From: Triops longicaudatus
Lineage: Eukaryota > Arthropoda > Branchiopoda > Notostraca > Triopsidae
Length of the DNA stretch: 64,000 nucleotides
Direction: 5' to 3'
Assembly: GCA_022885665.1 (NCBI GenBank)
Contig: JAGQDJ010000077.1
Span: 682,001 to 746,000, forward strand
Shown here: one piece after another, positions 12,201-23,828 of the stretch
How the letters are laid out: the number at the start of each line of letters is the position of its first letter
Numbering within the stretch: the first letter of the stretch is position 1
Notes under the pieces: generated by a model
Seen by the model: the letters and a program-made list of their open reading frames with translations, nothing else
Told to the model about the DNA's origin: nothing
Database searches by the model: none
Made by a program: the position numbers and the translations under genes

Positions 12201-14814
12201 GCTTGCAAATTCTCTTCGTCACTGCGTTCGTCTTCTGCTTCTTCGCCAACCGTATCCCCGCCCTGACTATCTGTCAAATCTTCTTCTTCTTCTTCCTCTT
12301 CCACATCCTCTTCGTCTTCTTCTTCTTCGTCGTCCTGTTCCTCTTCTCCGCCCATTTCTTCGTCATCAGAGCTTTGCTGCTCCGGGTGTGATTTCTGTCG
12401 AGTTTTCTTAGCCGATGACCGTGTACGAGTTCCAAGGCGTTCTTTCACTCGGGTTGATGGTCCTAATCGACTAGGATGTTGCAGCTCTTCTGTACTCTCT
12501 TCGCCGCTCCCACTGTTTTCCATACTGCTGAAGGGGTGGCTCATTCGCTGACGGTTGGTAAATGGTAAATCGAGCAGCAATGCTGTGTCGTTGAGACCAT
12601 ATCTGCAATTGCTAGCGTTGGTCCATATGAACTTGATAAGTGACGAGGCGAGGAATAAACTCTGCAAAAGACAAATAATTAATGATAATCAAACAAAAAC
12701 GCTTGAAAATAAAAGTTATTCGTACTTCTCATAAGAGCGTGAGATAAGGCGGAAAAGGAAGATGTAAGAGGGTAAAATAACGAACCTGCTCGGTGTGGTC
12801 GCACGTCGGCAACTGGGACAAAAGATGATATAAGTGTATCACAGGTCCAGGCTCCAAATGTCGGATCAAGGAAGGCAACAAATCGTAGACTTGACGTCCG
12901 CAATGTTTTAGCTGCGCTGCGGCCCACATCACTTCCACATGTTCGGTCGACAGCTTGCCTTCCATGGCCAAAAAGTTCAATATGATATGACTTTGCTTAA
13001 TCACCTATTAGGGGAAAATTACATTAGAGAATTTTTTCATTACATGGCATCATGGGAAGAGATTTGTAAAGTTTATAAACAAAAGAACACTGCAAACCAA
13101 CAAAACAGTAGAAGCTACTCGTTGTATCTTTATTATTTTTTATTTATAACTAATACTTTTTTCATATATTTTCTTTATTTCTTGCGGTGGTTAAATTTTG
13201 AATTATTGGTATTCCTTAATTTTGTCTAACACACCAACAGTATTGAATTCAAAGTAACTGCTGACTGAAATGGGAGACTCTTTCCTTCCGAGTCACCCAT
13301 GCATGTCTTGGCGCACTACAGCAAGCTATGCTGTAACTCAACCGTGGAATCCACAAATACATAAAGGCCAACTGAGTGTAAAGCCCTTCTGTCCCTCGGA
13401 CTGCGTTTCTAGTTCAACACTACGAGTAAATTTCAACTAAGAAAACTTATTTTGAAATACTGACTAAAGAAAAAAAAGCAAACAATAATACACAAAAATA
13501 TATAAAAATGTTAAGAAAGCAATAAAAACGGATTCAGAATTCTTAGAAACTTACAACGAATATAACACGGCAAAATACTTCGTTACTACATTAAAGCGTC
13601 TGTTTAAAATACAGAAATTTTCTACAGCATAAAAACTATGAAAGAAAGTAAGCCTTACTTCAACATGCAAATTAGGTCCGAATATATGATCCACAATTTT
13701 GTGATCAATGAGCCATTTTGCTAAAAGGTGACCCAAGTTCTCCGCTTCCACGACATTATCACTGTTACAGAGCTCGTTGAAGATGCCTACATGGTTGTTA
13801 ATCTGTGCAATGCCAGCTAAACGCATGGTTAAGGTAGAGCTGGTGAAATACTTGAACGCCAAATCCAAGCCATCTTTATCAAAACCGGTGTGAGTCTCCA
13901 CCAATTCTTTCACGGCACCCCATGTGAACTCGGCCATGTACTTGATGCCTGACGAACGCAAATCTTTGTCTGCCAATTTGCACATGTACCTCAGGACGGC
14001 AGAACGTAATGGGATAAAGAGTTGTAAAGAACGAAAATTCAACCAAAGTTTTAAATTGGTAGCGACGGCTACCAAGGCATGGGCAATGTTGATGGGCAAA
14101 GATTCGGGCGATTGGGAATCGAAGCAGGCGGTAATGGCATGGATCCCACCGGTCTTGCAAAACAAACAAACGTTGCGGAGTAAATGGACCGAAATCTCCA
14201 GCTCATGAATATCGCAGTAGACGTTTAGGCGTGCGGCTTCCAACTCGTTGATTTCTTCCAATTTCGCTTGCACACTATGCTTGTAGGCCAGGTACAGCGG
14301 AAAGTTCAGTAACAAGGCTTTGGCGACAAACTGAAGCAATTTTTCAAGGTCGTTCAAATCCCAGTGGTTATCATCTTGTGTCTTCTGAAGTTCAGAGTCT
14401 TTAGAGGACTCCAAAGCTCCGAATCGCAGGCGATACTCGCGCAAAAAGACGATCGTCTGGTGAAGCAGGCATTGAGTGAAAGCTGCCATTCTTTCAAAAT
14501 TTTTTGGATCTCTGAAACAGCAGTTGCACTGCCTAGCAACGAAAGAGAAATGTTGATTTCGGTGAAAAACTAAGCTAAATTTTATAAAGTTTAATTATCC
14601 AAGTTACCTTTGTGACCAAGTGCTGACATAGGCGAAGTAAACCAATGCGTCATTTTTGTCTACAAGTTGAAGCTCAGCTGTATCTTTGTTGATAAATTGA
14701 TCTCCTAAAAAGTTTTGAGGTAGTCATTAGAAATGTAAGCATTGAAAAGACGTGGGAGGTAGAATTACCTTTAGCAGCAAGCAAGGGTTGAAACGTTGCA
14801 CAGGTATCACACAT
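240..14814 (-). CDS. USP34: USP34, giant ubiquitin carboxyl-terminal hydrolase (C-terminus uncertain)
   Basis: A cysteine protease that removes ubiquitin; the human and fly (puffyeye) relatives act in Wnt/axin and Myc stability control. I recognise USP34 along the whole length, from the MCDTC start to the C-terminal helical region. The USP fold (about residues 1730-2160) has its Cys box (GATCYMAS, exon 8), a CSQC zinc knuckle, the His box (DGGHYYSF) and WYLFNDAEV. Acidic low-complexity tracts lie in exons 5 and 17. Twenty-six exons join without a phase break, about 3185 aa against roughly 3500 in human. Exons: 14769-14814, 14608-14704, 13659-14532, 12786-13004, 12138-12661, 11095-12027, 8262-10750, 7840-8069, 7560-7763, 7315-7487, 7055-7221, 6513-6751, 5577-5860, 5336-5477, 4920-5270, 4498-4656, 4231-4434, 4018-4164, 3535-3787, 3060-3388, 2756-2946, 2118-2295, 1854-1973, 1188-1701, 552-829, 240-449. 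The last exon either stops at TGA 240-242 or splices out at a GTATGA donor just before it (exon end 246), in which case the gene continues beyond the window. Confidence 0.95.
3791..3852. repeat. A-rich / (AAT)n low-complexity tract
   Basis: An A10 run passes into AATAAA- and AAT-type repeats inside the USP34 intron between exons 18 and 19. On the minus strand it forms a long T-rich stretch next to the exon 19 acceptor. Confidence 0.8.
6281..6352 (-). tRNA. Initiator tRNA-Met (CAU)
   Basis: A 72-nt cloverleaf. The 7-bp acceptor stem AGCAGAG/CTCTGCT begins with the A1:U72 pair and is followed by discriminator A. The anticodon arm holds CCCATAA. The T-loop reads ATCGAAA in place of TTCNANN, an initiator hallmark in eukaryotes, and the anticodon stem has the initiator GGG/CCC pairs. 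A short T-rich run follows the 3' end (TTTT-type pol III stop). It lies wholly inside the USP34 intron between exons 12 and 13 and on the same strand, so RNA polymerases II and III would both transcribe this segment. All stems pair, so it is probably functional. Confidence 0.95.
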
Positions 14815-15576
14815 TTTTCAAACTGAGACAAGGCAATTGAAAGATTTTAACACGACATTTTCAAGTCGTTTTGTTGCGAAGATAACCCTTCCATTTAGGA
14901 GATTAATAGATACGAAACTTCAAATCGAGTTTGGGTTATAAATATGCTAGAAATTGCCAAACGCCTGCTTTGTTTTCATTTGGCATCTACAAAGTCTTTT
15001 TAAAGAAACTTAGATGGCGTGAGAGTATAGATGGCGATTGCCGAAGCGGGAAAACGAGCATGATTCGAATACCTGCGCAATCACCGAAGTCTTGGATTGT
15101 GACATTTAAATAACTGAACGTACTTCAATTTAAGCATGTATTTTGTAGTTCATTTTTTGGCAGCAATATTTTAGGCTATACAACGTAAATTCTTTCGTTA
15201 CCCAGGTAAATATGCTGGTGATATTTGTTAACTTCTAAAAAAGCACTAGTCAGCAATATACAAGCTCGGAACGGTTTTAATTTGATTCAATTAAGTAATC
15301 ACTTAAGCCATCAAATTTCTCTTTCACTTTATCCGGAAGATTTCGGTAACAAAAAAAAATGGTTTGCTGAGCAAGTATCTTGAAGTCGTACATGAAAATT
15401 TCCATCAAAGCTGGGCAGCAATTGAAATCCGTGAAAATAAGCGTCGATATTTGATTAATTGCTCTATTTTACGCAGTTCCTTACGGTCGACCGAGTAAAC
15501 TGTCTCTTTGGAACTGAAAAACATGTAGCATGAAGCTATAAATTATATTATTCGTTACAGAAACACGAAAAACATT
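14815..15576. other. Intergenic region between USP34 and GNPAT
   Basis: 760 bp between the USP34 start codon and the GNPAT stop codon, both on the minus strand. It must hold the USP34 promoter and the GNPAT 3' UTR. I see no convincing TATA box, RNA gene or repeat. Confidence 0.6.
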
Positions 15577-18500
15577 CTACTTCAACTTGGGCTCCTTCTT
15601 CAAAATTCCATTCTTGGTCATCACAAGAATACTTCGAGTTAGGAAATCCGACGTGAACAACATGGACCATCGTACCGAAGTATCGGTTTTTAAGCTCAGT
15701 TCTGCTATGCGCCGAAGCTCACTAACGAACTTATTCGAGCTTATTCGGGATACCTGCCCCACAATTAAATTAAATATGAGGTGTATCACGCATTAAAGTG
15801 ATACTACAGAATTTTTCACAACATTATTACCTTTAACAAGTACTGGTAAGACAAGTACCATGATTCGAGGTAAGGTTCTAGCATTTCGCCCAAAATACGA
15901 ACGATTTGGGTATGGTGATGAGCTATTTCGACCAAATTCGCTAAATTTCCACCATTTTCGGTTGTAACTAAACCAAATTTGCGTAGAATTTCCACGCAAG
16001 CCAAAGCCTCATTACCGAATAGATCCAATTGTACGAATTCGTATTGCAAGAACGCCGACACCAGTTTAGCTTCAACGACAAGCTCTGAAAAATAATTTCG
16101 TTTCATTTTTACATTCTATAGTCTATTTTAGAAAATTAGGCGAATTATAAGAAACAGATTCATACCAGAGATACTAAGTCCTCGAAGCTTTAAAATGGTT
16201 AACATTAACGCCGGAAGAGCCAATCTTGAGAGTAACTGGTTACTGTACTGAGCGAGGACCAATGACCAAGCTGTATGATCCAACTGTCCTGTGGGAAAAT
16301 ATAATACTCTGTATTTTCTAATTACACGGTTAAAATTGTCAACTAACCCGCTCGAGAGATAGGAGCCTTATTTCGCCAGCATATTCTATTCCTATCGAGG
16401 CAAACTATATGCTTATGGACTTCTAAGAATTCCCTTATTGCGCTTTCCACATTCACTGTGAGATTAACTAAAATTGAAGAACACGGTACAAAATATAGTC
16501 CAAAGCAAACACATAAATTTCCGGTATATTACCCGTGGGTACAAAAGCTCCTAGAGCTACGAGCAAGTCTCGTAGCTCGTTCGTATATTTCACTACATCG
16601 CAGCTATGTACGGAAGAGCCAACAATGCTCAGAACACCTGCCAAGCACGAGGACAATGGAACAACAAATTGTTTAATTTGAGCTGAAGCGATACGGGTTG
16701 CAATAAGCGAGGTGACGGAATCTTTTTCTTCTCTTCTGAACTCGTTTATCAGAGTTCTCACGGACTGAGGACTTCCGACGTGAACATACACACTTCCGAA
16801 ATTTTCGTCGACAGTGCTGGCTTTTAGCAAACCCTAACCAATTTCATGATAAGCACTTCTATTATTATTTTTTAGTGGTGCAAGCAATGAGGTAGAAGAA
16901 AGATTTAATATCCTGAACAAACAAGTTTTAACTTACTGAGGTCGATTCCTTCGGTTTAGGTATTCCAAGCAACTCATACGCATACATTAGGTCTTCCAAA
17001 GTGCGTTCATAGCTTATACTAATAGGAACCAGTGCTAAGTCATCAATGTTGTCACTCAAAACGGTCTCCAAGGCCATAGATAACATTCCTACACACAGAA
17101 AGGAAAATAAAGACAAAGGAAGAGCTATTTATGGGCACAAGGGGGTTAGTAATCATACCCGGTGACGCAAATAAGAAATGATTATTTAAAAAAATGCACG
17201 AAATTAATGAGAAAGGGATACTAAAAAGTTACGAAAACTACGAAGAAAATGTTACAAGAATGAATGAAGCTGAATTAGTACTGTTACTTCTATCTTAGAC
17301 TACTCATATATTCCATATTTTTATAAATTAATATTATTATTATTATTTTCTTTTTGCCTGTTCGGTTTTCTCAAAGCTATTTGCTTCTTATATTTACCTA
17401 ACTTTGAAGGCAAGATTTTGCCATGTCGGCTTCGGGTGCCTTCGAGGAAAAATTCAAAAGGGGCTTCCGACAACTTTAAGTGCAACTGCACATATTGCTT
17501 GACAATGTGCCAGTACAGGATATCGCCAGTAAACGATCTGCGAATGAAAAATGCACCACAACCTCGCATTATCTGTCCTATGAGCGTCATATCCTTAAAA
17601 TCTGGATAAAACGTAATAATAAAAAAAACAGTATTACGACACACGAGACAAAGGCTTTTATATAGAAATTTGAATTACCCATCCCTGCAGCAATTATCGG
17701 TAAGGGCAAATCGTAAAAGAAACACAAGTAGGAAATAAGTACAAAATCGGCGTAGCTGCGATGCGTAGGAAGTAATAAAACCGCTTTCTGTGCCAAAACG
17801 CTTCGTAGCTAACAAAAAGTACATACAGTTAAGGACGTGTTCAAATGGATATGCTCATTTTTATGGCGGTACGAAAGTACTCGTTGGACCAGTTTTCCAC
17901 TGCAAAGAACAAAATATGTAGTATGCCATACGTACTTACGAAAATTAAACTGTAAGATACCCACAACACAAAGATACGCAAACATAGAACGTGTCGAATG
18001 ATCACTTTTTCAAGAATGTCTAAAAGCAAGTCTTAAGCTAATTGCAAATTATTTCATTAATATGCTCCTTTAGTTATTAAGAAAAATTCCAGAAGCTTTT
18101 ACAGAAAAAAGTTACAAACTGTATAACAATCTCATATAGCTGCTGTACTAGCTGCAGTTGAACGACGATTAATCATCCTTTCTTTATATTGTGCGTTAGT
18201 GAACGTGTAGAACTGTACTCCGAAACGAAACTAATTGTTAACTTTTAATACGGTGACTAATTACGTTTTCGATTCCTTGTTCGTTGATGTACAAGTGTCG
18301 AAAGAATTTCTTAAGAAGTTTGACCATGCCATATCCCAAACATCGAACCGAGCGCAGATTAAAAGTGTGTCCCATCTCATCCAAAACTGACCGGGCACGA
18401 TTGCGCAAATCTTCCTCCGACTCGTTGTTCTCTTCACTCAACTGTAAAAGCGAAGAAGGAAAATTAACACCGCAAAGATTAATATAATAACTAATTTGTA

Positions 18501-18935
18501 AGCTTCCATAAAAAATTAAAATAAGTAGATATTAGACTATTAACGTTTAAAAATGTAATCGAGAATATGTTGACTTCGAAAAATAAAGATAAAAATCCGT
18601 TTTAGAAGCGAAATTACATTTTCTTGACACTTGCTATGCGCACAAAAAAAATTAACACTTTAAATCAGTTTACAAGTTCAGCTTACTTTGCGGACAAAAG
18701 CAACGAAATTCTGATCTTGTAACACTTTGCGCTTCAAAATCTTCGGATCCGTGCGTATTTTGCACGGGTTTTCATTCCACGGTTTGCATATCCATTTTAA
18801 ATCACTTTGTTTCCGTTGCTTCGCTAACAGATCCGTAAACTCTGTCCCTTGTAGCTCCATCACTGGATTAGCTATATCGTAACGCAGTGGCGATGGATCA
18901 TACTGCATCCACTCTCCGGTTGTATGGTTTGTCAT
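15577..18935 (-). CDS. GNPAT: Dihydroxyacetone-phosphate acyltransferase (GNPAT)
   Basis: Peroxisomal enzyme that acylates dihydroxyacetone phosphate, the first step of plasmalogen/ether-lipid synthesis. The four acyltransferase blocks are present in order: HRSYAD (HX4D), GAFFIRRSF, FFLEGTRSR and LVPISISYE, followed by ELLGIPKPKES, a GNPAT signature. Ten exons join in phase to 628 aa: 18687-18935, 18265-18441, 17679-17808, 17398-17601, 16937-17088, 16533-16833, 16348-16467, 16166-16288, 15831-16084, 15577-15753. Human GNPAT is about 680 aa. The protein ends ...PKLK and not in a peroxisomal tripeptide such as AKL (see findings). It starts 193 bp from SELENBP1 on the opposite strand. Confidence 0.95.
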
Positions 18936-19128
18936 GGTATTTCTGTCTTTCTTTTTCGTCCTTTGAAAAGCCAGCCCGCGTCGCTAAGCCCTTGCCTCCT
19001 TTATAGAATCACTCGAGCCTTACTGTGTTTGGAAAGGGTAGAAGGCGGAGCTGAAATAACCAGTTCTCTTCTGTCGGGGAGTTAAGATTTCAGTGACCAA
19101 CAGGTGCTTCCAAAACAAACATAAGATC
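18936..19128. promoter_or_regulatory. Bidirectional promoter interval GNPAT / SELENBP1
   Basis: 193 bp separate the start codons of GNPAT (minus) and SELENBP1 (plus). Both 5' UTRs and the promoters must fit here. I see no clear TATA box for either direction, so initiator-type or dispersed start sites are likely (inference). Confidence 0.6.
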
Positions 19129-21850
19129 ATGGCAGGTACTAAAATGATTTTTTTAATTCATATTTCCCTAAGTTGTTACCAAAAGATTACTTTCGTATTT
19201 AAGGCTGTTGCAAAGGAACTGGTCCCGGCTACAAAACACCGTTGGATGCATTGAAAAATGGACCAAGAGAAAAGATATTGTATATTCCTTGCATTGTTGC
19301 ACCTCAGGATGGGATTGCCCCCAAACCAGATTATTTAGTAACTGTCGATGTGGATCAAGACAGTCCTACATATTGCCACGTATAACAAGCATAAGAACGA
19401 AATTTTCATAAAAACGCTGTTGAGTAGAACATTTTGTTATTTATAAAAGATTGATCCGGCGATAAAACTTTGCCCTTGGCTAATATCACCCGCAAATTAT
19501 ATACGCTTGGGCTTGGATCTAATGTAGAAGGATTGTTGTAGTTCTTGTTACAACAAGGATACTGTTTTTTTAACTTGTGATGAAGCAGAATGTAGCTTAA
19601 TATATTTGTGAATTTTCTTCGACATTTTCCTTCACCGGCGTTTGAAATTATAAGACATTTCGTCACAAAGGAAAATAATCCTTAATTTCGTATAAGGCTT
19701 TAACTACCTAATGTATTTCAATTTTCTCCAGCGTCACTTTAATTGCAATAATTTCTTTTATTTCTTATATTAGGTCATTCATCGTCTGGACATGCCCTAC
19801 ATCGGAGACGAATTGCACCACTCGGGTTGGAATTCTTGCAGCAGCTGTTTTGACGACCCGACGAAAAGTCGCAACAGGCTAATTCTTGCTGGTCTTAATA
19901 GCGACCGTATGTACGCAGTAGACGTAGGATCAAATCCTCTAGAGCCTCAAATCGCTCAAGTAACTACAATATATTTCTAGCATTCATGTGCTTCATTTTC
20001 TCGAGGCCCTTTTGTATCTATTTTGACTTTTTTTTAGTATTTGTGGTTGATAAATACATCTGATTTGGTTTTGTAGATAATCGAGCCAGAGGAAATGCAC
20101 AAATTGGACGTATCAGCTCCGCATACTATGCACTGCTTAGGTTCGGGTGAAATTATGGTTTCGACGATGGGGAATGTGAAAGAAGAAGCGCAAGGCGCTT
20201 TTGTTCTCATTGACGAGCAAACATTCCGTGTGAAAGGTATAAGAAGTGCACTGTCTTTCTTAGATAACACCATGCAAATCTGTGACAGGATTGTGGTCCG
20301 AACAAAAGACCAACTTCGGGTACGACTTTTGGTACCAGCCCGGGAGAAACGTTATGATTTCTAGCGAATGGGGTGCACCCAAAGCCTTTCGTCGAGGATT
20401 TTCCCTGCCGGACATCCAAAACGGTACATCCTGTCTTAGTTCTCGTTAGCTCACTTCCTTCGTTTTCAGACATTCCTTCAAAAAGAACAGAAAAACAAAA
20501 TATCGAAAAATTAAAACGAATCAGACAAAAAAGCAAGTAAACAAAAACCGAAATAAAGCAAAAGAGAATTACACAATAATATTAACGTACAACGAAATAC
20601 AAATAAACGCAAAACAGAAATTAAAAAAAGGAATAAATTAAACCAGAACCCGAAATTCTCGTTACAGGTTTATACGGCCAAAGATTGCACGTCTGGGACT
20701 GGAAGGCTCGTAAGGTTATCCAGAGCATTGACTTAGGTCCTGAAGGACTCATGCCGTTGGAAACGCGCTTTTTGCACGAGCCTTTAGCCACACAGGGTTA
20801 TGTGGGCGCGGCTTTGAACGCTAACGTCTACCGGTTTGACACTTCTTCATTCATACAAAAAATCTGCGACCCATTAAAATCTGACAAAGTACGTTTGTTC
20901 TAAAATAACAGGTTCTACCGCGAAGGTGACATTTATCATGCAGATAAAGTGATTGACATTCCTGCTGTCAAAGTGACCAACTGGGCTCTGCCTGAGATGC
21001 CAGGAGTCATTACGGACATTCTCATCTCTTTAGATGACCGATTTCTCTACTTAAGCAACTGGGTACAGGGCGATATTCGCCAATACGATATCAGCGATCC
21101 GGCGCAGCCCAAATTAGCAGGACGAGTCTTTGTGGGTGGGTCTTTGTGCAAAGGTGGCCCTGTCTCCCTCGCAGAAGACGAAGACTTCGAAGTAAGAAAG
21201 AAAACGTTCACCCAAAAATGCACAAGAAGCGAAACAAACGGAAAGCTCAGGAAACGGGAATAACAAAAACAAAGAAAAAAATCCAACGAAACCAAAATTT
21301 TATAAATTTATTGCTTTATTGCAACTGATTCAAAAACTTTAATTGTTGTTAATTTATTTTTGTCTATTATTATTGTAATCAATTTATTTTTGTTTGTGGT
21401 GTTTTCTATCAGCAACCCGAGCCTTTATATGTGAAAGGTACCAAAGTGTATGGCGGACCCCAAATGCTGCAACTAAGCTTGGACGGTAAAAGACTGTACG
21501 TTACCACATCACTCTTCAGTCCATGGGATCAAGCTTTCTATCCCGATATGATTAAGTACATCTCTAACTCCCTTCCTATAATCTTTGGCATGCCAACTTG
21601 CATTATATCGCCATTAGGAACGGCTCTGTTTTACTGCAAATTGACGTGGATAATGAAAAGGGTGGATTGACCATTAACCAAGATTTTTTGGTGGATTTCG
21701 GCAAAGAACCTAACGGACCTGTACTGGCTCATGAAATAAGGTATTCAATAAGCCAAAGAATCTAGATTTTAAACTTAAACTTCGAATAGGTACCCTGGAG
21801 GCGATTGCAGTTCCGATATTTGGTTGCCAGAAGGTTTTAAATGGGAATAA
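19129..21850 (+). CDS. SELENBP1: Selenium-binding protein 1 / methanethiol oxidase
   Basis: Copper-dependent enzyme of the SELENBP family, which oxidises methanethiol to formaldehyde, H2S and H2O2 in the cytosol. The family's redox and metal residues are kept: HHSGWNSCSSCFDD (CSSC), HTMHCL, YDFWYQPGRN, LPEMPGVITDIL, LAHEIRYPGGDCSSD. Ten exons join in phase to 478 aa (human 472): 19129-19135, 19204-19379, 19774-19959, 20077-20236, 20289-20423, 20668-20833, 20912-21191, 21413-21555, 21618-21740, 21790-21850. Exon 1 codes for only two residues plus one base, and intron 4 is 52 bp. A poly(A) signal AATAAA is at 21876-21881. The N-terminal CxxC of vertebrate proteins is altered here (CCKGTGPG). 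Confidence 0.96.
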
Positions 21851-21945
21851 TGCTGCGGCTTTCGGTTGCCACAAAAATAAAGTTCGAATACGAATGTAAT
21901 CTGCAACACTGGTAGAATTAGTGTAAGTATACTTACACATAGGCG

Positions 21946-22864
21946 TTAGTAGATTTTAGAAGGTGCGCTACCCAAGTAAGCAAGAAGGACTAGGATTGTT
22001 GTCAGCCATCTACTCTGTCGAGTGACTACTAAAATTAAGAAAAAGAAAAGAAAATTATACAGTAACATTTTTGTACTTGTGTTTACCGCGACAGCCTTGA
22101 ATGGTGGACATGATAACGTAACCACTCAATAAAGCCATGTATATCGCATTTTTCTTTTGTCCCCAAATTAATGCAATCAGTTTTAGGAACTCTCCACACT
22201 GGCCAACAATCAAAGCTTCCAAAAAAAGTCGCAACGAGAAAGCGGGTTGGGACTTTAACTGGTTGATTGCCACGAACGAGCTTATAAGAATTACAGTAAA
22301 AAGAGTCAAACCTAGACTAACGAGTATTATTTTTTTCTAATATACAAGTTCAAGGATTTATTATACTTTTCACACAAGAAATGCAGGCTGAGTAAAATCT
22401 CCACTCAAGATCATGGAAGGATTCTGATTCTGAGGACAAGCTGATCTGCTCAATAAATAGACAGTAGGCGGAGCTCAGGATAACCAGGACTAGTAGCCGC
22501 AGGAAGATTTTCTATGGAAATGGAATAAAATGCCATAAGACCATTACTTGTCAAAGAATGTTTACGTGTACACTTAAAACCTTACTGTGTGGGAGGTGTT
22601 GAGAAGCAAATGGCGGTAGACGGAGCTTTTTAAAAGCACTAAATCAATCAGTAACAATGTGGTGTCGTATTCCACATATTTATCCACAATTAAACCGCAG
22701 GATGCCTAGTTATTAAATCAATATCAATGGATCGATACTTAAACGTGACAACAAATGTGTTACAAATCAGCACTACGTACACAAACTTCAGGCTTTAAAA
22801 GTCCAGAAGGGAATTTTTTGTACAACTGAGAAACCTCAGTTCCACAATTAACGCAAGAAAACAT
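21946..22864 (-). CDS. ARV1: ARV1 homologue, ER lipid/sterol homeostasis protein
   Basis: ARV1 proteins sit in the ER membrane and affect sterol and GPI-precursor transport. The start MFSCVNCGTEVSQLY gives the first CxxC of the ARV1 homology domain. The second zinc half here keeps one obvious Cys pair member (EVC-ASCGLIVDKY). Then come DKYVEYD and YRHLLLNTSHT, both family signatures, and three to four hydrophobic segments including FLEALIVGQCGEFLKLIALIW. Five exons join in phase to 218 aa: 22781-22864, 22586-22705, 22367-22511, 22087-22311, 21946-22028. The exon 3 donor (A|GTATAA) was chosen for phase; an alternative lies a few bases away. Human ARV1 is about 270 aa. It converges with SELENBP1, 95 bp between stop codons. 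Confidence 0.88.
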
Positions 22865-23557
22865 AGCTAGAAACTTCTCTCGCGTGTCTGAGTTTTTCGT
22901 GGATTTGTTTGATTTTTATCTAAGCCGCTAAAATTCTGTATAAATCCACATGAATAAATAAGTTGCGTCTTTGTAATATTGTGCAATAGCAGCTTGGGAA
23001 ATTACACAAATTACTAAATGATGAATTCGTGAAAGTGACGACTACTTATGACTTGTAGCGATAATCAATTGTAAGACTCAAGTCCACGTTTCCTATCACG
23101 TGTGTTTTTATGAAAGTAAACAAGTCAACCGCGAGTAAGCTGGGCAAGTTAGCTTAGTTTCGGTTGTGCATATAGACTGCTTGTCAATAGATGGTGCAGT
23201 TGTCGAATTGTCGGCGGTTTCATTTAAATGTGGAAAATTGTGCGTTAAATTCGAAAAACAGTCATGGTGGAGGATGATTCGAGTATTAGGGATAATTTAC
23301 GATGGCGCTTATGCTGTTTTTTGGGTTTGGTATTCGAGCTGGCCGTTGCGCCCCGTACCCTCAGAGCTTGACAACAGATTTGAACATTATGGCAACTTAA
23401 CCATTGCAGCCGCTTGATGGGTGTGCAATATTTTGGTTCCTTTTGAAAAGTAAACATCTTACGCCCGCGTTAAAAGAATACAATCCGTCTCATCGTTAAC
23501 CCTCCATTGAAAGCCATGACAGCCTCTAAACTGAAAGTGTTGTAGTCCCATAATCGA

Positions 23558-23561
<4 letters not shown>

Positions 23562-23601
<40 letters not shown>
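23562..23601. repeat. Homopolymer T40 (A40 on the minus strand)
   Basis: Forty uninterrupted T. Read on the minus strand it resembles the A-tail of a retroposed RNA, but I found no flanking target-site duplication. Confidence 0.95.
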
Positions 23602-23602
<1 letters not shown>

Positions 23603-23790
23603 TTCGCGGGGGGTGCGAAAGTCAGTTTCTTCCAGATCGAAGAAATCCCCAGAAATGTGGTCTACAACCACCACCAAGTAGGTGCATATATCCATTTGGA
23701 AAATCAAATCCGTTCGTGTTTCAATTACACGTAGTTCATAAAGATTTTATTTTAAGTTACCCGAAACGACAGGACCTCGAAAACCATGAT

Positions 23791-23828
23791 GTGCATCGCA
23801 CTTTTTAGCATCGTGCATCGCACTTTTT
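23791..23828. repeat. Two direct 16-bp repeats with internal palindrome
   Basis: GTGCATCGCACTTTTT occurs at 23791-23806 and 23813-23828. Each copy holds the small palindrome GTGC-ATC-GCAC followed by T5. Confidence 0.8.

Noticed and set aside
12146..12411. Plus-strand Phe/Leu-rich ORFs resembling a membrane protein
   Set aside because: Reverse complement of the acidic Glu/Asp tract in USP34 exon 5.
15005..15110. tRNA-like segment with GATTCGAAT box
   Set aside because: Only a single 6-bp stem (GATTGC/GCAATC) forms; there is no acceptor or anticodon arm.
17841..18029. Minus-strand hydrophobic 62-codon frame inside GNPAT
   Set aside because: Exons 2 and 3 join in phase without it (GIEN to LRSVLAQK) and match GNPAT spacing; it is intronic.
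23459..23707. Minus-strand ORF with a poly-lysine run
   Set aside because: The lysines come from the T40 homopolymer; the flanking residues have no family features.
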